The notes: generated by a model from the sequence alone, not told the origin. DNA of 64,000 nucleotides from Rubrivivax sp. (GCA_020248945.1 JADCGQ010000005.1:94482-158481), one strand, 5' to 3'; counted from the first letter of the stretch, positions 9,026-26,906 are shown. Numbers and translations: made by a program.

Positions 9026-10027
9026 ATGAAAACCGAAGAGTATAAGGACGGCCTCCTGGCCACCGAGCCCGCCCCATTGGCCGACGAAGCCGCGCTGGAC
9101 GGCGAAGACGCTGCGCCCGAATGGCGCAGCGGCGCCATCGACCGCAGCCTGCACGGCACGCGCCTGGACAAGGCGCTGGTGGCGCTGGCGCCGGAGTTCT
9201 CGCGCAGCCACCTGCAGCGCCTGCTCGAGGCCGGGCACGTGCAACTCGACGGCGCCCCGGCGCAGGCCGCCTCGCAGCGGGTGAAGTCGGGGCAGCAACT
9301 GGCGGTGGAACTTGTGCCCACCGACGAGAGCAAGGCCTTCCGCCCCCAGCCCATGGCGCTGACCGTGCTGCACGAGGACGAGCACCTGCTGGTGCTCGAC
9401 AAGCCCGCCGGCCTCGTCGTGCACCCGGCTCCGGGCCATTGGCAGGGCACGCTGCTCAACGGCCTGCTGGCCCATCACGCCGGGGCGTCGCTGCTGCCGC
9501 GGGCCGGCATCGTGCACCGGCTCGACAAGGACACCTCGGGCGTGATGATGGTCGGCAAGACACTGCCGGCCGTGACGGCGCTGGTGCGCGCCATCGCCGC
9601 GCGCGACGTGCACCGGCGCTACCTGGCCATCGCCGCTGTCGGGCCGCGCAGCGAGCGGCCGCCGGCGGCCTTCAGCGTCGAGGCGCCGATCGGCCGCGAC
9701 CCGGTGTCGCGCCTGCGCATGGCGGTGGTGGCCTCGGGCCGGCCGGCGCGCACCGACTTCGAGGTGGAGGTGCAGCACGACGGCTTCGTGGCGCTGCGCT
9801 GCACGTTGCACAGCGGCCGCACGCACCAGATCCGCGTGCACCTGGCCTCGCGCGGGCTGCCGCTGGTGGCCGATGCCTTGTACGGTGGCCGGCCGGCGCT
9901 CGACATGGAGCGCCAGGCGCTGCACGCTGCCGAGTTGGCGCTGGCGCATCCGGTCAGCGGTGCGGCGCTGGCTTTCAGCTGCCCGCCGCCGGCGGACTTT
10001 GCCGCCGCCTGGGCCGCGCTACACTAG
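9026..10027 (+). CDS. rluD: 23S rRNA pseudouridine(1911/1915/1917) synthase RluD
   Basis: S4 domain then GIVHRLDKDTSGVMMVGKT, SGRTHQIRVHLASRGLPLVAD. Confidence 0.92.
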   Translation: MKTEEYKDGLLATEPAPLADEAALDGEDAAPEWRSGAIDRSLHGTRLDKALVALAPEFSRSHLQRLLEAGHVQLDGAPAQAASQRVKSGQQLAVELVPTDESKAFRPQPMALTVLHEDEHLLVLDKPAGLVVHPAPGHWQGTLLNGLLAHHAGASLLPRAGIVHRLDKDTSGVMMVGKTLPAVTALVRAIAARDVHRRYLAIAAVGPRSERPPAAFSVEAPIGRDPVSRLRMAVVASGRPARTDFEVEVQHDGFVALRCTLHSGRTHQIRVHLASRGLPLVADALYGGRPALDMERQALHAAELALAHPVSGAALAFSCPPPADFAAAWAALH

Positions 10028-10218
10028 CGGCCGATTCGGCGCAGCAGGCCAAGCCGCCGCCGAACGACCCCTGACAAGCACTTCGCCGCTGCGGCACCCC
10101 ACCCGGGCGCCCCAGCCCGCCGCTCCACACGAGCCCGGAACCCCTGCTGCCCAAGCCTCGCTCGCCTGACGGCGGGCCTCGACCGACACCCCTCCCGGCC
10201 ACTTCAGCCGGGCCTTCA

Positions 10219-10948
10219 TTGCACCCCGCGCCGTCCATGAACACCGCCGAGGCCAAGCGAGTCCTCGAAACCGCGCTCATCTGTGCTGCCGCACCGATGG
10301 GCCTGTCCGAGATGCGGGCCCTCTTCGATGGCCAGGTCGGCGCCGACACGCTGCGCCACCTGCTCGACGAACTGGCGCGCGACTGGGAGCACCGCGGCGT
10401 CGAGCTCGTGGCCCTGGCCAGTGGCTGGCGCTTCCAGAGCCGGCCTGAGATGCGCGAGTACCTCGACCGCCTGCATCCGGAGAAGCCGCCCAAGTACTCG
10501 CGTGCCGCGATGGAGACCCTGGCCATCGTGGCCTATCGCCAGCCCGTGACGCGGGGCGACATCGAAGACATCCGCGGCGTTACCGTCAGCAGCCAGATCG
10601 TCAAGCAGCTCGAGGAGCGCGGCTGGATCGACGCCATCGGCTACCGCGAAGCTCCCGGCCGCCCGGCGCTGTACGCGACGACGCGGCAGTTTCTGGACGA
10701 CCTCGGCCTGGCCAGCCTGGACCAGTTGCCGCCGCTCGAAGCGGGTTCAGGCGAGGGCGACGCGTTCGCCGCGCTGGCGGCACGGGAGGAGCCCTCGTTG
10801 CTGGACGAGCCGCAGGCGGCGCTGCCGCTGGAAGACGGTGCGCCCGCCGAGGTGGCGGGTGAGCCGGAGACCGTGCCGACCACCGAACCCCAAGCCGAAC
10901 CTGAACCCGAACCGAGTGCCGAACCGACCGCTGACCCGGACGCTGCCC

Positions 10949-10962
<14 letters not shown>
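10219..10962 (+). CDS. scpB: segregation and condensation protein B
   Basis: [79 protein letters not shown]. Start possibly at internal ATG 10237. Confidence 0.93.
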
Positions 10963-13317
<2,355 letters not shown>

Positions 13318-13321
<4 letters not shown>

Positions 13322-13346
13322 AACGTCACGGTTCACGCGCTACAAT
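13318..13346 (+). promoter_or_regulatory. putative sigma70 promoter for ndk (CTGAAA-17-TACAAT)
   Basis: -35-like CTGAAA at 13318-13323, 17 bp spacer, -10 TACAAT at 13341-13346, upstream of ndk start. Confidence 0.45.
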
Positions 13347-13388
13347 CGAAAACTTTGCCAAGTCATTGATTCAGGAGAACTTTTCATC

Positions 13389-13814
13389 ATGGCCATCGAA
13401 CGCACCCTGTCCATCATCAAGCCCGACGCCGTGGCCAAGAACGTCATCGGCCAGATCTACGCCCGCTTCGAAGCGGCCGGCCTCAAGGTCGTGGCCGCCA
13501 AAATGGTTCACCTCTCGCGTGGCGAGGCCGAGGCCTTCTACGCCGTGCACAAGGCGCGCCCCTTCTTCAGCGATCTGGTCAGCTTCATGATCAGCGGCCC
13601 GGTGATGATCCAGGCGCTCGAAGGTGAAGGCGCCATCGCCAAGAACCGCGAGCTGATGGGCGCCACCGACCCCAAGAAGGCCGAGAAGGGCACCATCCGC
13701 GCCGACTTCGCCGACAGCATCGACGCCAACGCCGTGCACGGCTCCGACGCGCCCGAGACGGCCGCCGTCGAAGTGGCGTTCTTCTTCCCCGGCATGAACG
13801 TCTACACGCGCTGA
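13389..13814 (+). CDS. ndk: nucleoside diphosphate kinase
   Basis: [48 protein letters not shown]. Confidence 0.97.
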   Translation: MAIERTLSIIKPDAVAKNVIGQIYARFEAAGLKVVAAKMVHLSRGEAEAFYAVHKARPFFSDLVSFMISGPVMIQALEGEGAIAKNRELMGATDPKKAEKGTIRADFADSIDANAVHGSDAPETAAVEVAFFFPGMNVYTR

Positions 13815-13835
13815 ACCCGGCGCAAGACGGCTCGC

Positions 13836-14998
<1,163 letters not shown>

Positions 14999-15002
<4 letters not shown>

Positions 15003-15808
15003 GGCACCTGCCGGGTTGGCTCGTCGGACTCTGCGCCGCCGCGGCCCTGGTGGCGCTGGCCGGCTGCACCACCACCACCACCACCACGTCTGATGGCAAC
15101 GTGGTGCCCACACCGGCCGCCAGTGCGGCCGATCCGGAACGCCGGGCGCAGGCCCGGCTCGAACTGGCGGGCCTGTATTTTGCCCGCGGCCAGAACCAGA
15201 TCGCGCTCGACGAGATCCGCCAGGCGTTGCTCGCCCGCCCCGACATGCCCGAAGCCATCGGCCTGCGCGCCCTGGTCATGGCGGCCATGGGCGACGGCGT
15301 CGGTGCCGAGGCCTCGTTCCAGCGCGCGATGCAGTTGTCGCCCGGCGACGCGGGCCTGATCCACAACCACGGCTGGTTCCTCTGCAACGAACACCGCTGG
15401 GCCGAGGCCGAGGCCGCGTTCGACCGCGCCATCGCCGTGCCGCGCTACGACGGCGTGGCGCGCAGCTGGATGGCCAAGGGCGCCTGCCAGGCGCGGGCCG
15501 GGCGCTGGGCCGAGGCCGAGCGTTCGCTCTCGCGCAGCTACGAGCTCGACCCCACCAGCCCGGTGACCGCCTTCAACCTGGCCGAGGTGCTGCTGCGTCG
15601 CGGTGAACTGCAGCGTGCCCGGTTCTATGTCGGCCGCATCAATGCCGTGCCCGAGCAGGTGAACGCGCAAAGCCTGTGGCTGGCTGCCCGCATCGAGCGC
15701 CGCATCGGCGACACCACGGCGCTGCAGGACTACGGCCGCAAGCTGCGCGAGCGCTTCCCGCAGGCCCCCGAGACGCTGCGCTTCGAGCGCGGCCGCTTCG
15801 AGGACTAG
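14999..15808 (+). CDS. pilW: type IV pilus biogenesis/stability lipoprotein, PilW/PilF-like TPR protein
   Basis: Lipobox LAGC, TPRs, [26 protein letters not shown]; position between rlmN and a rodZ-like gene; ATGA overlap with rlmN. Confidence 0.85.
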
Positions 15809-15841
15809 CCGCCGCCCACCGCAGACAAGGACCCGACTGCC

Positions 15842-16801
15842 GTGAATGCCGACACCGGCCCCTCGCCCGACGCCGCACCGGACGCCGCTCCGACCGCGGG
15901 CGCCTTGCTGCGCGCCGCGCGCGAGAAGCAGGGCCTGCACATCGCCGCGCTGGCGGCCTCGATCAAGGTCTCGCCCCGCAAGCTCGAGGCACTCGAGGCC
16001 AACCGCCTGGGCGAGCTGCCCGATGCCACCTTCGCCCGTGCGCTGGCCCAGACCGTCTGCCGCACGCTGAAGATCGACCCGCGCCCGGTGCTCGAGCGCC
16101 TGCCCGCCGCCGGCCCGCAGCCGCTGCTGCCCCCCGATGTGGGCATCAACGAGCCCTACCGCGAGAGCGCCGTGCGCCTGGCCAGGCCGCGCGCCGAATC
16201 GCCCCTCTCGGCCTTTGCGATGAAGCCGATGTTCTGGGCCGCGGCGCTGTTGCTCGTGGCCTCGGTGGCGTTGTATCTCGTGCCGCTGGACGGCTGGCGC
16301 GATGGGCCTCTGACGCCGACACCCGTGCCGGCAACGCCTGCCCCTGTGGCCGAGCCGGCCGCCGATCTGGCCGGCGCGGTGCCGGCAGCGTCGGCGGCGT
16401 CGCTGGCCGCCTCAGCGGCGGCCTCGGCCTCGGCCGTGGCTTCGGCCGCCGCCACTTCGTTCGCCAGCCCGCTGGCCCCCGCGACGTCCGCGCCCGCTGC
16501 GGCCGCCGTCGAAACCGTGTTCGCGGCGCCGCCGGCCGGTGCCGAGCCGGCCGCACCCGCTGCCACCGGCGCGCTGCAGCTGCGCGTGCGCGAGGCCTCG
16601 TGGATCGAGATCCGCGATGGCCGCGGCGGCTCGCTGCTGTCGCGCACCGTGCAGCCCGGCGAACAGGTCGGCCTCGACGGCGCGCCGCCGCTGGCGCTGG
16701 TGATCGGCAATGCCGCGGCCACCGATCTGGTCTTCCGCGGCAAGCCTGTCGACCTCGCGGCGCGCAGCCGCGACAATGTGGCCCGCCTCCAGCTGCCTTG
16801 A
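15842..16801 (+). CDS. RodZ-like helix-turn-helix / DUF4115 membrane protein
   Basis: GTG start; N-terminal [39 protein letters not shown]; single TM; C-terminal DUF4115-like [24 protein letters not shown]. Confidence 0.85.
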   Translation: MNADTGPSPDAAPDAAPTAGALLRAAREKQGLHIAALAASIKVSPRKLEALEANRLGELPDATFARALAQTVCRTLKIDPRPVLERLPAAGPQPLLPPDVGINEPYRESAVRLARPRAESPLSAFAMKPMFWAAALLLVASVALYLVPLDGWRDGPLTPTPVPATPAPVAEPAADLAGAVPAASAASLAASAAASASAVASAAATSFASPLAPATSAPAAAAVETVFAAPPAGAEPAAPAATGALQLRVREASWIEIRDGRGGSLLSRTVQPGEQVGLDGAPPLALVIGNAAATDLVFRGKPVDLAARSRDNVARLQLP

Positions 16802-16826
16802 CGCGCCCTGCGGCGCCGCCACCGAG

Positions 16827-18104
<1,278 letters not shown>

Positions 18105-18129
18105 CTGCCACCCGCGCACGTTCGCTGTT

Positions 18130-18199
18130 CCGTTCGGGCTGAGCTTGTCGAAGCCCTGCATCTCCTGACCCGGCGCTTCGACAAGCTCAGCGCGAACGG
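18130..18199. repeat. inverted REP-like doublet (25-bp arms, 20-bp loop)
   Basis: CCGTTCGGGCTGAGCTTGTCGAAGC (18130-18154) and GCTTCGACAAGCTCAGCGCGAACGG (18175-18199) are reverse complements at 24/25 positions. Confidence 0.85.
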
Positions 18200-18217
18200 G
18201 TGCTGACCCCTGATCTC

Positions 18218-19501
18218 ATGGCCGAAAAGCTGCAAGCCATCAAAGGCATGAACGACATCCTGCCGCCGGACTCGGCGCGCTGGGAGTGGTTCGAAGACGT
18301 CGTGCGCCGCCTGCTGCAGCGCTACGGCTACAAGGCCTTCCGCACGCCCATCGTCGAGCCGACCGCGCTGTTCGTGCGCGGGCTGGGCGAGGTCACCGAC
18401 ATCGTCGAGAAGGAGATGTATTCCTTCACCGACAGCATGAACGGCGACCAGCTCACGCTGCGCCCCGAAGCCACGGCCGGCATGGTGCGCGCCATCGTCG
18501 AGCACAACGCCCTGTACAACGGCCCGCTGCGTGTGTGGCAGATGGGCCCGATGTTCCGCCACGAGCGGCCGCAGAAGGGCCGCTACCGGCAGTTCCACCA
18601 GCTCGACGTCGAGGCCTTCGGCCACGCCGGGCCGGACGTCGACGCCGAGATCATCCTGATGCTGCGCGCGCTGTGGCGCGAGCTCGGCCTGAAGGAAGGC
18701 GAGCAGATCACGCTCGAGATCAACAGCCTCGGCCAGCCGGCCGAGCGCCTGGCCCACCGCGCCGCGCTGATCAGCCACCTCGAGGCCCACGCCGCGCTGC
18801 TGGACGACGACGCTCGGCGCCGCCTGCACAGCAACCCACTGCGCATCCTGGACACCAAGAACCCGGCGATGGCGCCGGTGGTGGACAGCGCGCCGCGGCT
18901 CATCGACTTTCTCGGCGAAGCCTCGCGCGCCCACTTCGACGGCGTGCGCGCCGTGCTCGACGCCGCCGGCCTGGCCTACCGCATCAACCCGCGCCTGGTG
19001 CGCGGCATGGACTACTACAACCTCACGGTGTTCGAGTGGGTGACGCCGCTGCTGGGCTCGCAGGCCACGGTGTGTGGTGGCGGGCGCTACGACACGCTGA
19101 TCGAGCAGCTCGGCGGCAAGCCGGCGCCGGGCGTGGGCTTCGGCCTCGGCATCGAGCGGCTCTTGCTGCTGCTCGAGGCCGCCGGCCTGAACCCGCCGCC
19201 CTCGGCGCCCGATGCCTACGCCGTGGTGGCCGAGGGCGTGCCGCTGACCACCGTGATGCCGCTGCTCGAACAACTGCGCGCCGCCGGTGTGGCCGTGGTG
19301 CTGCACGCCGGCGGCGGCAGCCTGAAGAGCCAGTTCAAGCGGGCCGACGCCAGCGGTGCCCGCCACGCGCTGATCTTCGGCCCCGACGAACTGGCGCGGG
19401 GCGAAGTGGCCATCAAGTCGCTGCGCGACGCTGCTGCGCCCCAGCGCACGGCCGCGCTGTCTGCGGCCCTTTCCTGGGCACGAGACCTCCTGCCCGCATA
19501 A
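18218..19501 (+). CDS. hisS: histidyl-tRNA synthetase
   Basis: [56 protein letters not shown]. Start taken at ATG 18218 rather than GTG 18200. Confidence 0.96.
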   Translation: MAEKLQAIKGMNDILPPDSARWEWFEDVVRRLLQRYGYKAFRTPIVEPTALFVRGLGEVTDIVEKEMYSFTDSMNGDQLTLRPEATAGMVRAIVEHNALYNGPLRVWQMGPMFRHERPQKGRYRQFHQLDVEAFGHAGPDVDAEIILMLRALWRELGLKEGEQITLEINSLGQPAERLAHRAALISHLEAHAALLDDDARRRLHSNPLRILDTKNPAMAPVVDSAPRLIDFLGEASRAHFDGVRAVLDAAGLAYRINPRLVRGMDYYNLTVFEWVTPLLGSQATVCGGGRYDTLIEQLGGKPAPGVGFGLGIERLLLLLEAAGLNPPPSAPDAYAVVAEGVPLTTVMPLLEQLRAAGVAVVLHAGGGSLKSQFKRADASGARHALIFGPDELARGEVAIKSLRDAAAPQRTAALSAALSWARDLLPA

Positions 19502-19559
19502 TCCGCGGCTTTGCCAGCGTGGGCACCATGGCCCTGCGCGGCGCTTCCCGATACGCACG

Positions 19560-20252
19560 ATGGCCACCAATCTCGACCTGCAAGAGCAGGAGCAACTCGA
19601 CTCGCTCAAGGCGTTCTGGAAGTCCTACGGCAACCTGATCACCTGGACGCTCATCCTCGCGCTCGGCGCTTTCGCCGGCTGGCGCTACTGGCAGCATCGC
19701 CAGGCCCAGCAGGGGCTGGAGGCCGGCGCCATGTACGAGGAACTCGACCGCGCCGTCACCGCGGGCGACCTGCAGAAGGTCGGCCGCGTGATGGCCGATC
19801 TCCAGCAGCGGTTCCCCAAGACCGTCTTCGCCGCGCAGGGCGCGATGCTCGCCGGCAAGCTGCAGGCCGAAAAGGGCCAGCCCGACGCTGCCAAGGCCAG
19901 CCTCGGCTGGGTGGTGAGCACGGTCGACGACGCCGACCTCAAGGCGATGGCGCGCCTGCGGCTGGCTGCCGTGCACGCCGAGGCCAAGGCCTTTGACGAG
20001 GCGACCAAGCTGCTGGCCGAGCCGGTGCCGGCCGCCTACGAGGCGCTGCGCGCCGACCGCCAGGGCGACGTGCTCGTGCTGCAGGGCAAGGCGCTCGAGG
20101 CCGTGGCCGCCTACCAGCGGGCACACGCCGCGATGAGCGACAAGGTCGACTACCGTCGTTTTGTCGAGGCCAAGCTGGCCGCGCTGGGCAGCCCGGTGGG
20201 CACGGCGGCCGCCACGGCGGCATCGGCCCCGGCCACGGGGGCCTCGAAGTGA
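19560..20252 (+). CDS. yfgM: YfgM-like tetratricopeptide membrane protein
   Basis: Single N-terminal [25 protein letters not shown]-like; located between hisS and bamB. Confidence 0.85.
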   Translation: MATNLDLQEQEQLDSLKAFWKSYGNLITWTLILALGAFAGWRYWQHRQAQQGLEAGAMYEELDRAVTAGDLQKVGRVMADLQQRFPKTVFAAQGAMLAGKLQAEKGQPDAAKASLGWVVSTVDDADLKAMARLRLAAVHAEAKAFDEATKLLAEPVPAAYEALRADRQGDVLVLQGKALEAVAAYQRAHAAMSDKVDYRRFVEAKLAALGSPVGTAAATAASAPATGASK

Positions 20253-21367
20253 GGACGTGGCATGTGCGTGCGGCGCTGCTGGCCCTGGCCGCCGCGCTGC
20301 TGTCAGGCTGCGCGGCCGACAAGCCCAAGCCGAAGCCGCTGGAGCCGCTGACGCCCAAGATCGCCGGACGACTGGTCTGGCAGGCCGGCATCGGCCGCGT
20401 CGAGTTCCCGCTCGTGCCCGCCGTGCGCGACGGCCTCGTGGTCGTGGCCTCGACCTGGGGCGATGTGCAGGCCTACAAGGCCGACACCGGCGAACTGTGG
20501 TGGCGCTGGCCGGTCGGTGCCGAACTGTCGGCCGGCGTCGGCCACGACGGCCGCTTCACGGCGGTGGTGACGCGCGACAACGAGGTCGTCACCCTCGACC
20601 GCGGTCGCGAAGTCTGGCGTGCGCGGGTGCCGGCCAGCGTGGTGACGCCGCCGCTGGTGGCCGGCGAGCGCGTGTTCGTGCTCGGTGTCGACCGCGCGGT
20701 GCATGCCTTCGATGCCGTCGACGGCCGGCGCTTGTGGGTGCTGCAGCGGCCGAGCGATCCGCTGACGCTGGCGCAGCCCAGCGTCGTGGGCGCCTTCCGC
20801 AACACGCTGCTCGTGGCCCAGGGCCCGCGCCTGGCGGGCGTGGACCCGCTGCGCGGCACGCTGCAGTGGGAGACCGCCATCGCCACGCCGCGGGGCAGCA
20901 ACGAAGTCGAGCGTCTGGCCGACCTCGTCGGCCCGATGGTTCGCGTCGGCGACCGTGTCTGCATGCGCGCGTTCCAGAACGCCGTCGGCTGCGCCGATGC
21001 CGCACGAGGGGCCACGCTGTGGTCGCGCAACACGGGCGGCACCACGGCCCTGGCCGGTGACGCCGAGCGCGTGTTCGGCGCCGACGCCAGCGACCGCGTG
21101 ACCGCGTGGCGTGCCGCCACCGGCGACGTGCTCTGGACGAACGAGAAGTTCCTGAACCGTGGCTTCAGCGGCGGCGTTTCGATCGGCCCGGTCGTCGTCT
21201 TCGGCGACCGCGAAGGCTTCGTGCACTTCCTGGCCGCCGATACCGGCGAGCCGCAGCTGCGCCTGCCCACCGATGGCCAGCCGATCATCGGCACACCGGT
21301 GGTGGCGGGGCAGACGCTGGTCGTCACCACGGCGGGCGGCAGCCTGTTTGCCTTCCGGCCGAACTGA
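20249..21367 (+). CDS. bamB: outer membrane protein assembly factor BamB
   Basis: Lipobox LLSGCA, PQQ/beta-propeller repeats, C-terminal [28 protein letters not shown] overlap. Confidence 0.93.
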   Translation: MRTWHVRAALLALAAALLSGCAADKPKPKPLEPLTPKIAGRLVWQAGIGRVEFPLVPAVRDGLVVVASTWGDVQAYKADTGELWWRWPVGAELSAGVGHDGRFTAVVTRDNEVVTLDRGREVWRARVPASVVTPPLVAGERVFVLGVDRAVHAFDAVDGRRLWVLQRPSDPLTLAQPSVVGAFRNTLLVAQGPRLAGVDPLRGTLQWETAIATPRGSNEVERLADLVGPMVRVGDRVCMRAFQNAVGCADAARGATLWSRNTGGTTALAGDAERVFGADASDRVTAWRAATGDVLWTNEKFLNRGFSGGVSIGPVVVFGDREGFVHFLAADTGEPQLRLPTDGQPIIGTPVVAGQTLVVTTAGGSLFAFRPN

Positions 21368-21422
21368 TGGCCGAACGGATGCGTGCCTCCATCCGGCTTC
21401 AGCGCCGGGCTCCGTACCCCCG

Positions 21423-22772
21423 ATGAAGCCCGTCATCGCCATCGTCGGGCGCGCCAACGTCGGCAAGAGCACGCTCTTCAACCGCATCACGAAGAGCCGC
21501 GACGCCATCGTCGCCGACTTCGCCGGCCTGACGCGCGACCGCCACTACGGCGACGCCAAGCTCGGCCGGCGCGAGTTCATCGTCGTCGACACCGGCGGCT
21601 TCGAGCCCGACAAGCCCACCGGCGTCGTCGCCGAAATGGCCAAGCAGACCAAGCAGGCGGTGGCCGAGGCCGACCTGGTGATCTTCGTCGTCGACGTGCG
21701 CGCCGGGCTGTCGGCACAAGACCACGACATCGCCCGCTTCCTGCGCCAGCAGCAAAAGCGCGTGCTGCTGGCGGCCAACAAGGCCGAAGGCATGGTCGAC
21801 TCTCCGGCGCTGGGCGAATTCCACGAACTCGGCATCGGCGAGCCGCTGCCGATTTCTTCAGCGCACGGGCAGGGCATCCGCAGTCTGCTCGAGGCGGCGC
21901 TGGAGCCCTTCGACTTCGGCGACGAGGAAGACGACGCCGCGGCCGAGACCGAAGACCCCGACCGCCCCATCCGGCTGGCCGTGGCCGGGCGCCCCAACGT
22001 CGGCAAGAGCACGCTGATCAACGCCTGGCTCGGTGAAGAGCGCCTCGTGGCCTTCGACCAGCCCGGCACCACGCGCGACGCGATCCACGTGCCCTTCGAG
22101 AAGGACGGTCGCCGCTTCGACCTGATCGACACCGCCGGCCTGCGCCGCAAGGGCAAGGTGTTCGAGGCGATCGAGAAGTTCTCGGTCGTCAAGACGCTGC
22201 AGGCCATTGCCGAGGCCAACGTGGTGCTGCTGCTGGTCGATGCCACGCTGGGCATCTCGGACCAGGACGCGCACATCGCTGGCTACATCCTGGAGTCGGG
22301 CCGCGCGGTGGTGATCGCCGTCAACAAGTGGGACGCCACCGACGCCTACCAGCGCCAGCAACTCGAGCGCAGCATCGAGACGCGGCTGACCTTCCTGAAG
22401 TTCGCACCGGTGCTGCACATCTCGGCCATCCGCCGCCAAGGGCTGGGCGCGGTGTGGAAGGCCTTGCTGCAGGCCCATGCCTCGGCCACGGTGAAGATGA
22501 GCACCCCCGTGCTGACGCGGCTGGTGCACGAGGCCGCCGAGCACCAGGCGCCTCGGCGCGCCGGCCACTTCAGGCCGAAGATGCGCTATGCGCACCAGGG
22601 CGGCATGAACCCGCCGCGCGTCATCATCCATGGCACGGCGCTCGAGCACGTCACCGACCAGTACAAGCGCTATCTCGAAGGCCGGCTGCGCGAGCACTTC
22701 AAGCTCGTCGGCACCCCCATCCGCATCGAGGTGCGGTCGGCCAAGAACCCGTTCGACGAACGGGGCGATTGA
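21423..22772 (+). CDS. der: ribosome-associated GTPase Der (EngA)
   Basis: Two G domains ([12 protein letters not shown] and [12 protein letters not shown]) and KH-like C-terminus. Confidence 0.96.
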   Translation: MKPVIAIVGRANVGKSTLFNRITKSRDAIVADFAGLTRDRHYGDAKLGRREFIVVDTGGFEPDKPTGVVAEMAKQTKQAVAEADLVIFVVDVRAGLSAQDHDIARFLRQQQKRVLLAANKAEGMVDSPALGEFHELGIGEPLPISSAHGQGIRSLLEAALEPFDFGDEEDDAAAETEDPDRPIRLAVAGRPNVGKSTLINAWLGEERLVAFDQPGTTRDAIHVPFEKDGRRFDLIDTAGLRRKGKVFEAIEKFSVVKTLQAIAEANVVLLLVDATLGISDQDAHIAGYILESGRAVVIAVNKWDATDAYQRQQLERSIETRLTFLKFAPVLHISAIRRQGLGAVWKALLQAHASATVKMSTPVLTRLVHEAAEHQAPRRAGHFRPKMRYAHQGGMNPPRVIIHGTALEHVTDQYKRYLEGRLREHFKLVGTPIRIEVRSAKNPFDERGD

Positions 22773-22851
22773 CACAGATCGCCGCACGCCGCCCTAGGGG
22801 CTTGCCCTGTGATAACGTGGGCGCCTGTCGTCTTCCAACACGGAACATATC

Positions 22852-23102
22852 GTGAGCAACAAAGGCCAACTCTTGCAGGACCCCTTCCTGAACCTGCTTC
22901 GCAAGGAGCACGTGCCAGTGTCGATCTACCTCGTCAACGGCATCAAGCTGCAAGGCCACATCGAGTCGTTCGACCAGTACGTCGTGTTGCTGCGCAACAC
23001 CGTGACGCAGATGGTCTACAAGCACGCCATCTCGACCGTGGTGCCCAGCCGCGCCGTGAACTTCCACGCCAACGAACCCGGCGAGCAGGCCTCAACGCAG
23101 CC

Positions 23103-23106
<4 letters not shown>
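22852..23106 (+). CDS. hfq: RNA chaperone Hfq
   Basis: [66 protein letters not shown] start. Confidence 0.97.
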
Positions 23107-24402
<1,296 letters not shown>

Positions 24403-24410
<8 letters not shown>

Positions 24411-25785
24411 TCCCGCTCTCAACACCTCCAGCAGCTTCGCTGGCACCCCTGAAGCCGGCTTCGGCGCTCGCCTGACCGAGGTCGCTTCCGCCTTGGGTGC
24501 CTTGGCGCGAGCCGCGGTTCAGCGCCGCACCGGGCCCGGAGGCCGAACGGCCGGCACGACCGACGGTCTGGTGTTCAACAACCGCAACGACGGCCCGCCC
24601 GACCTCGACGAGCTCTGGCGCGACTTCAACCGCAAGCTCTCCGGCCTGTTCGGCGGCAAGGGCGGTGGTGGCAACCGCGGCGGCCGTCCCGATGGCGGCG
24701 GCAGCGGCGGCGGTGGCGGCGGTGGCTACCAGCCCGACATGAAGAGCGCCGGCATCGGCGCCGGCCTCATCGCCGGCGTGGCGGTGCTGATCTGGCTCGG
24801 CAGCGGCTTCTACATCGTGCAGGAAGGCCAGCAGGCCGTCGTCACCACCTTCGGCAAGTACAGCCAGACCAAGGACGCCGGCTTCCAGTGGCGGCTGCCC
24901 TTCCCGGTGCAGTCGCACGAGACGGTGGCGGTGTCGCAGCTGCAGTCGGTGGAAGTGGGCCGCAGTGGCGTGGTGCAGGCCACCGGCCTGCGCGATTCGT
25001 CGATGCTCACGCAGGACGAGAACATCGTCGACATCCGCTTCACCGTGCAGTACCGGCGCACCGACGCGCGGGCCTACCTGTTCGAGAACAACCGCCCCGA
25101 CGAGGCCGTGGTGATGGCTGCCGAAACCGCGGTGCGCGAGATCGTCGGCAAGAGCCGTGTCGACCTCGTGCTGTACGAGCAGCGCGACGCCATCGCCGCC
25201 GAGCTGGTGGGGGCGATCCAGGCGCAGCTCGACCGCCTGAAGGCCGGCATCACCGTGGCCAACGTCAACCTGCAGAGCGTGCAGGTGCCTGAGCAGGTGC
25301 AGGCCGCCTTCAACGACGCGTTCAAGGCCACGGCCGACCGCGACCGCTTCAAGAACGAGGGCCAGGCCTATGCATCGGACGTCATCCCGAAGGCCCGCGG
25401 CACGGCATCGCGCCTGATGGAAGAGGCCGAGGGCTACCGCTCCCGCGTGGTGGCGCAGGCCGAAGGTGATGCGCAACGCTTCCGCTCGGTGCTCGCCGAG
25501 TACCAGAAGGCGCCTGGCGTCACCCGCGACCGCCTCTACATCGAGACGATGCAGCAGGTCTACGCCAACGTCAGCAAGGTCATGGTCGACAGCCGCAGCG
25601 GCAGCAACCTGCTGTACCTGCCGCTGGACCGCCTGCTGCAGCAGGCGGGCGCACCCGTGGCGACACCGGCCCAGGCGCCCACCTCGGTGGCCACGCCGCC
25701 GAGTGCGGCCGAACCGGCGGCGGCTCCGGGCACCGACATCCGCTCGCGCGCCGACGCCCGCTCGCGCGAGCGCGAAGGCCGCTGA
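24403..25785 (+). CDS. hflK: FtsH protease activity modulator HflK
   Basis: SPFH/band 7 domain, Gly-rich N-terminus, adjacent hflC. Confidence 0.95.
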
Positions 25786-25809
25786 CCCGACAAGCGACAA
25801 GCACACACC

Positions 25810-26685
25810 ATGAACAAGATCGCCGCCACCCTTGGCCTCATCGTTGCATTGCTGCTGGCTGCCTCGAGCACGCTCTTCGTCGTCGACCAACGCCAGGTCG
25901 GCGTGATCTACGCGCTGGGCGAGATCCGCGAGGTCGTCACCGAGCCGGGCCTGAAGTTCAAGCTCCCGCCGCCGTTCCAGAACGTCGTCTTCCTCGACCG
26001 CCGCGTGCAGACGCTCGACAGCCCCGAGACACGCCCCATCTTCACGGCCGAGAAGAAGAGCCTGGTCATCGACTGGCTGATCAAGTGGCGCATCGCCGAA
26101 CCGCGCCAGTTCATCCGCAACAACGGTGTCGACTTCCGCAACCTCGAGGCCCGGCTCGCCCCCGTGGTGCAGGCGGCGTTCAACGAAGAGATCACCAAGC
26201 GCAGCGTCACGGACGTGCTGGCGACCGAGCGCGACAAGGTCATGAACGACGTGCGTACGCGGTTGGCCGACGAGGCCAAGTCCTTCGGTATCGAGATCCT
26301 CGACGTGCGCATCAAGCGCGTCGACTTCGTCGCCGACATCACCGACTCGGTCTACCGCCGCATGCAGTCCGAGCGGCTTCAGGTGGCCAACGAACTGCGC
26401 GCCACGGGCGCGGCCGAGGCCGAGAAGATCCGCGCCGACGCCGACCGCCAGCGCGAAGTGATCATCGCCGAGGCCTTCCGCGACGCGCAGAAGATCCGCG
26501 GCGAGGGCGACGCCAAGGCGTCGGCCCTGTACGCCGAAGCGTTCGGCCGCGACCCGCAGTTCGCGCAGTTCTATCGCAGCCTCGAGGCCTACAGAGCCAC
26601 GTTCCGGAGCAAGTCCGACGTGATGGTGCTCGACCCGTCGTCCGAGTTCTTCAAGGCGATGCGCGGCAACACGCCCGCGCGCTGA
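25810..26685 (+). CDS. hflC: protease modulator HflC
   Basis: Band 7 domain, VDQRQVGVIYALGEIREVVTEPGLKFKLPPPFQNVVFLDRR. Confidence 0.95.
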   Translation: MNKIAATLGLIVALLLAASSTLFVVDQRQVGVIYALGEIREVVTEPGLKFKLPPPFQNVVFLDRRVQTLDSPETRPIFTAEKKSLVIDWLIKWRIAEPRQFIRNNGVDFRNLEARLAPVVQAAFNEEITKRSVTDVLATERDKVMNDVRTRLADEAKSFGIEILDVRIKRVDFVADITDSVYRRMQSERLQVANELRATGAAEAEKIRADADRQREVIIAEAFRDAQKIRGEGDAKASALYAEAFGRDPQFAQFYRSLEAYRATFRSKSDVMVLDPSSEFFKAMRGNTPAR

Positions 26686-26720
26686 ATCAGCATTCCGACG
26701 CATCGTTCGACCGAACAGCG

Positions 26721-26906
26721 ATGGCCGACGCGCTGATCGGCGCCTTGGCGCTGATGCTGATCGCCGAGGGTTTGCTGCCCTTCATCAACCCGCGCGGCTG
26801 GCGCTCGATGTTCGAGCGCGCCACGCAGATGAGTGACGGCCAGATCCGTTTCATCGGGCTCATCAGCCTGGGTGTGGGCCTGCTGCTGCTGTTGGTCTGG
26901 CTCTGA
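26721..26906 (+). CDS. DUF2065 small membrane protein
   Basis: [24 protein letters not shown]; located between hflC and hisZ. Confidence 0.85.
   Translation: MADALIGALALMLIAEGLLPFINPRGWRSMFERATQMSDGQIRFIGLISLGVGLLLLLVWL

Noticed and set aside
22769-22774. Perfect TTGACA before hfq
   Set aside because: No acceptable -10 at 16-18 bp; likely chance at the der stop codon.
24655-24730. Gly-rich region near the HflK N-terminus as a novel repeat
   Set aside because: Gly-rich HflK N-termini are ordinary.
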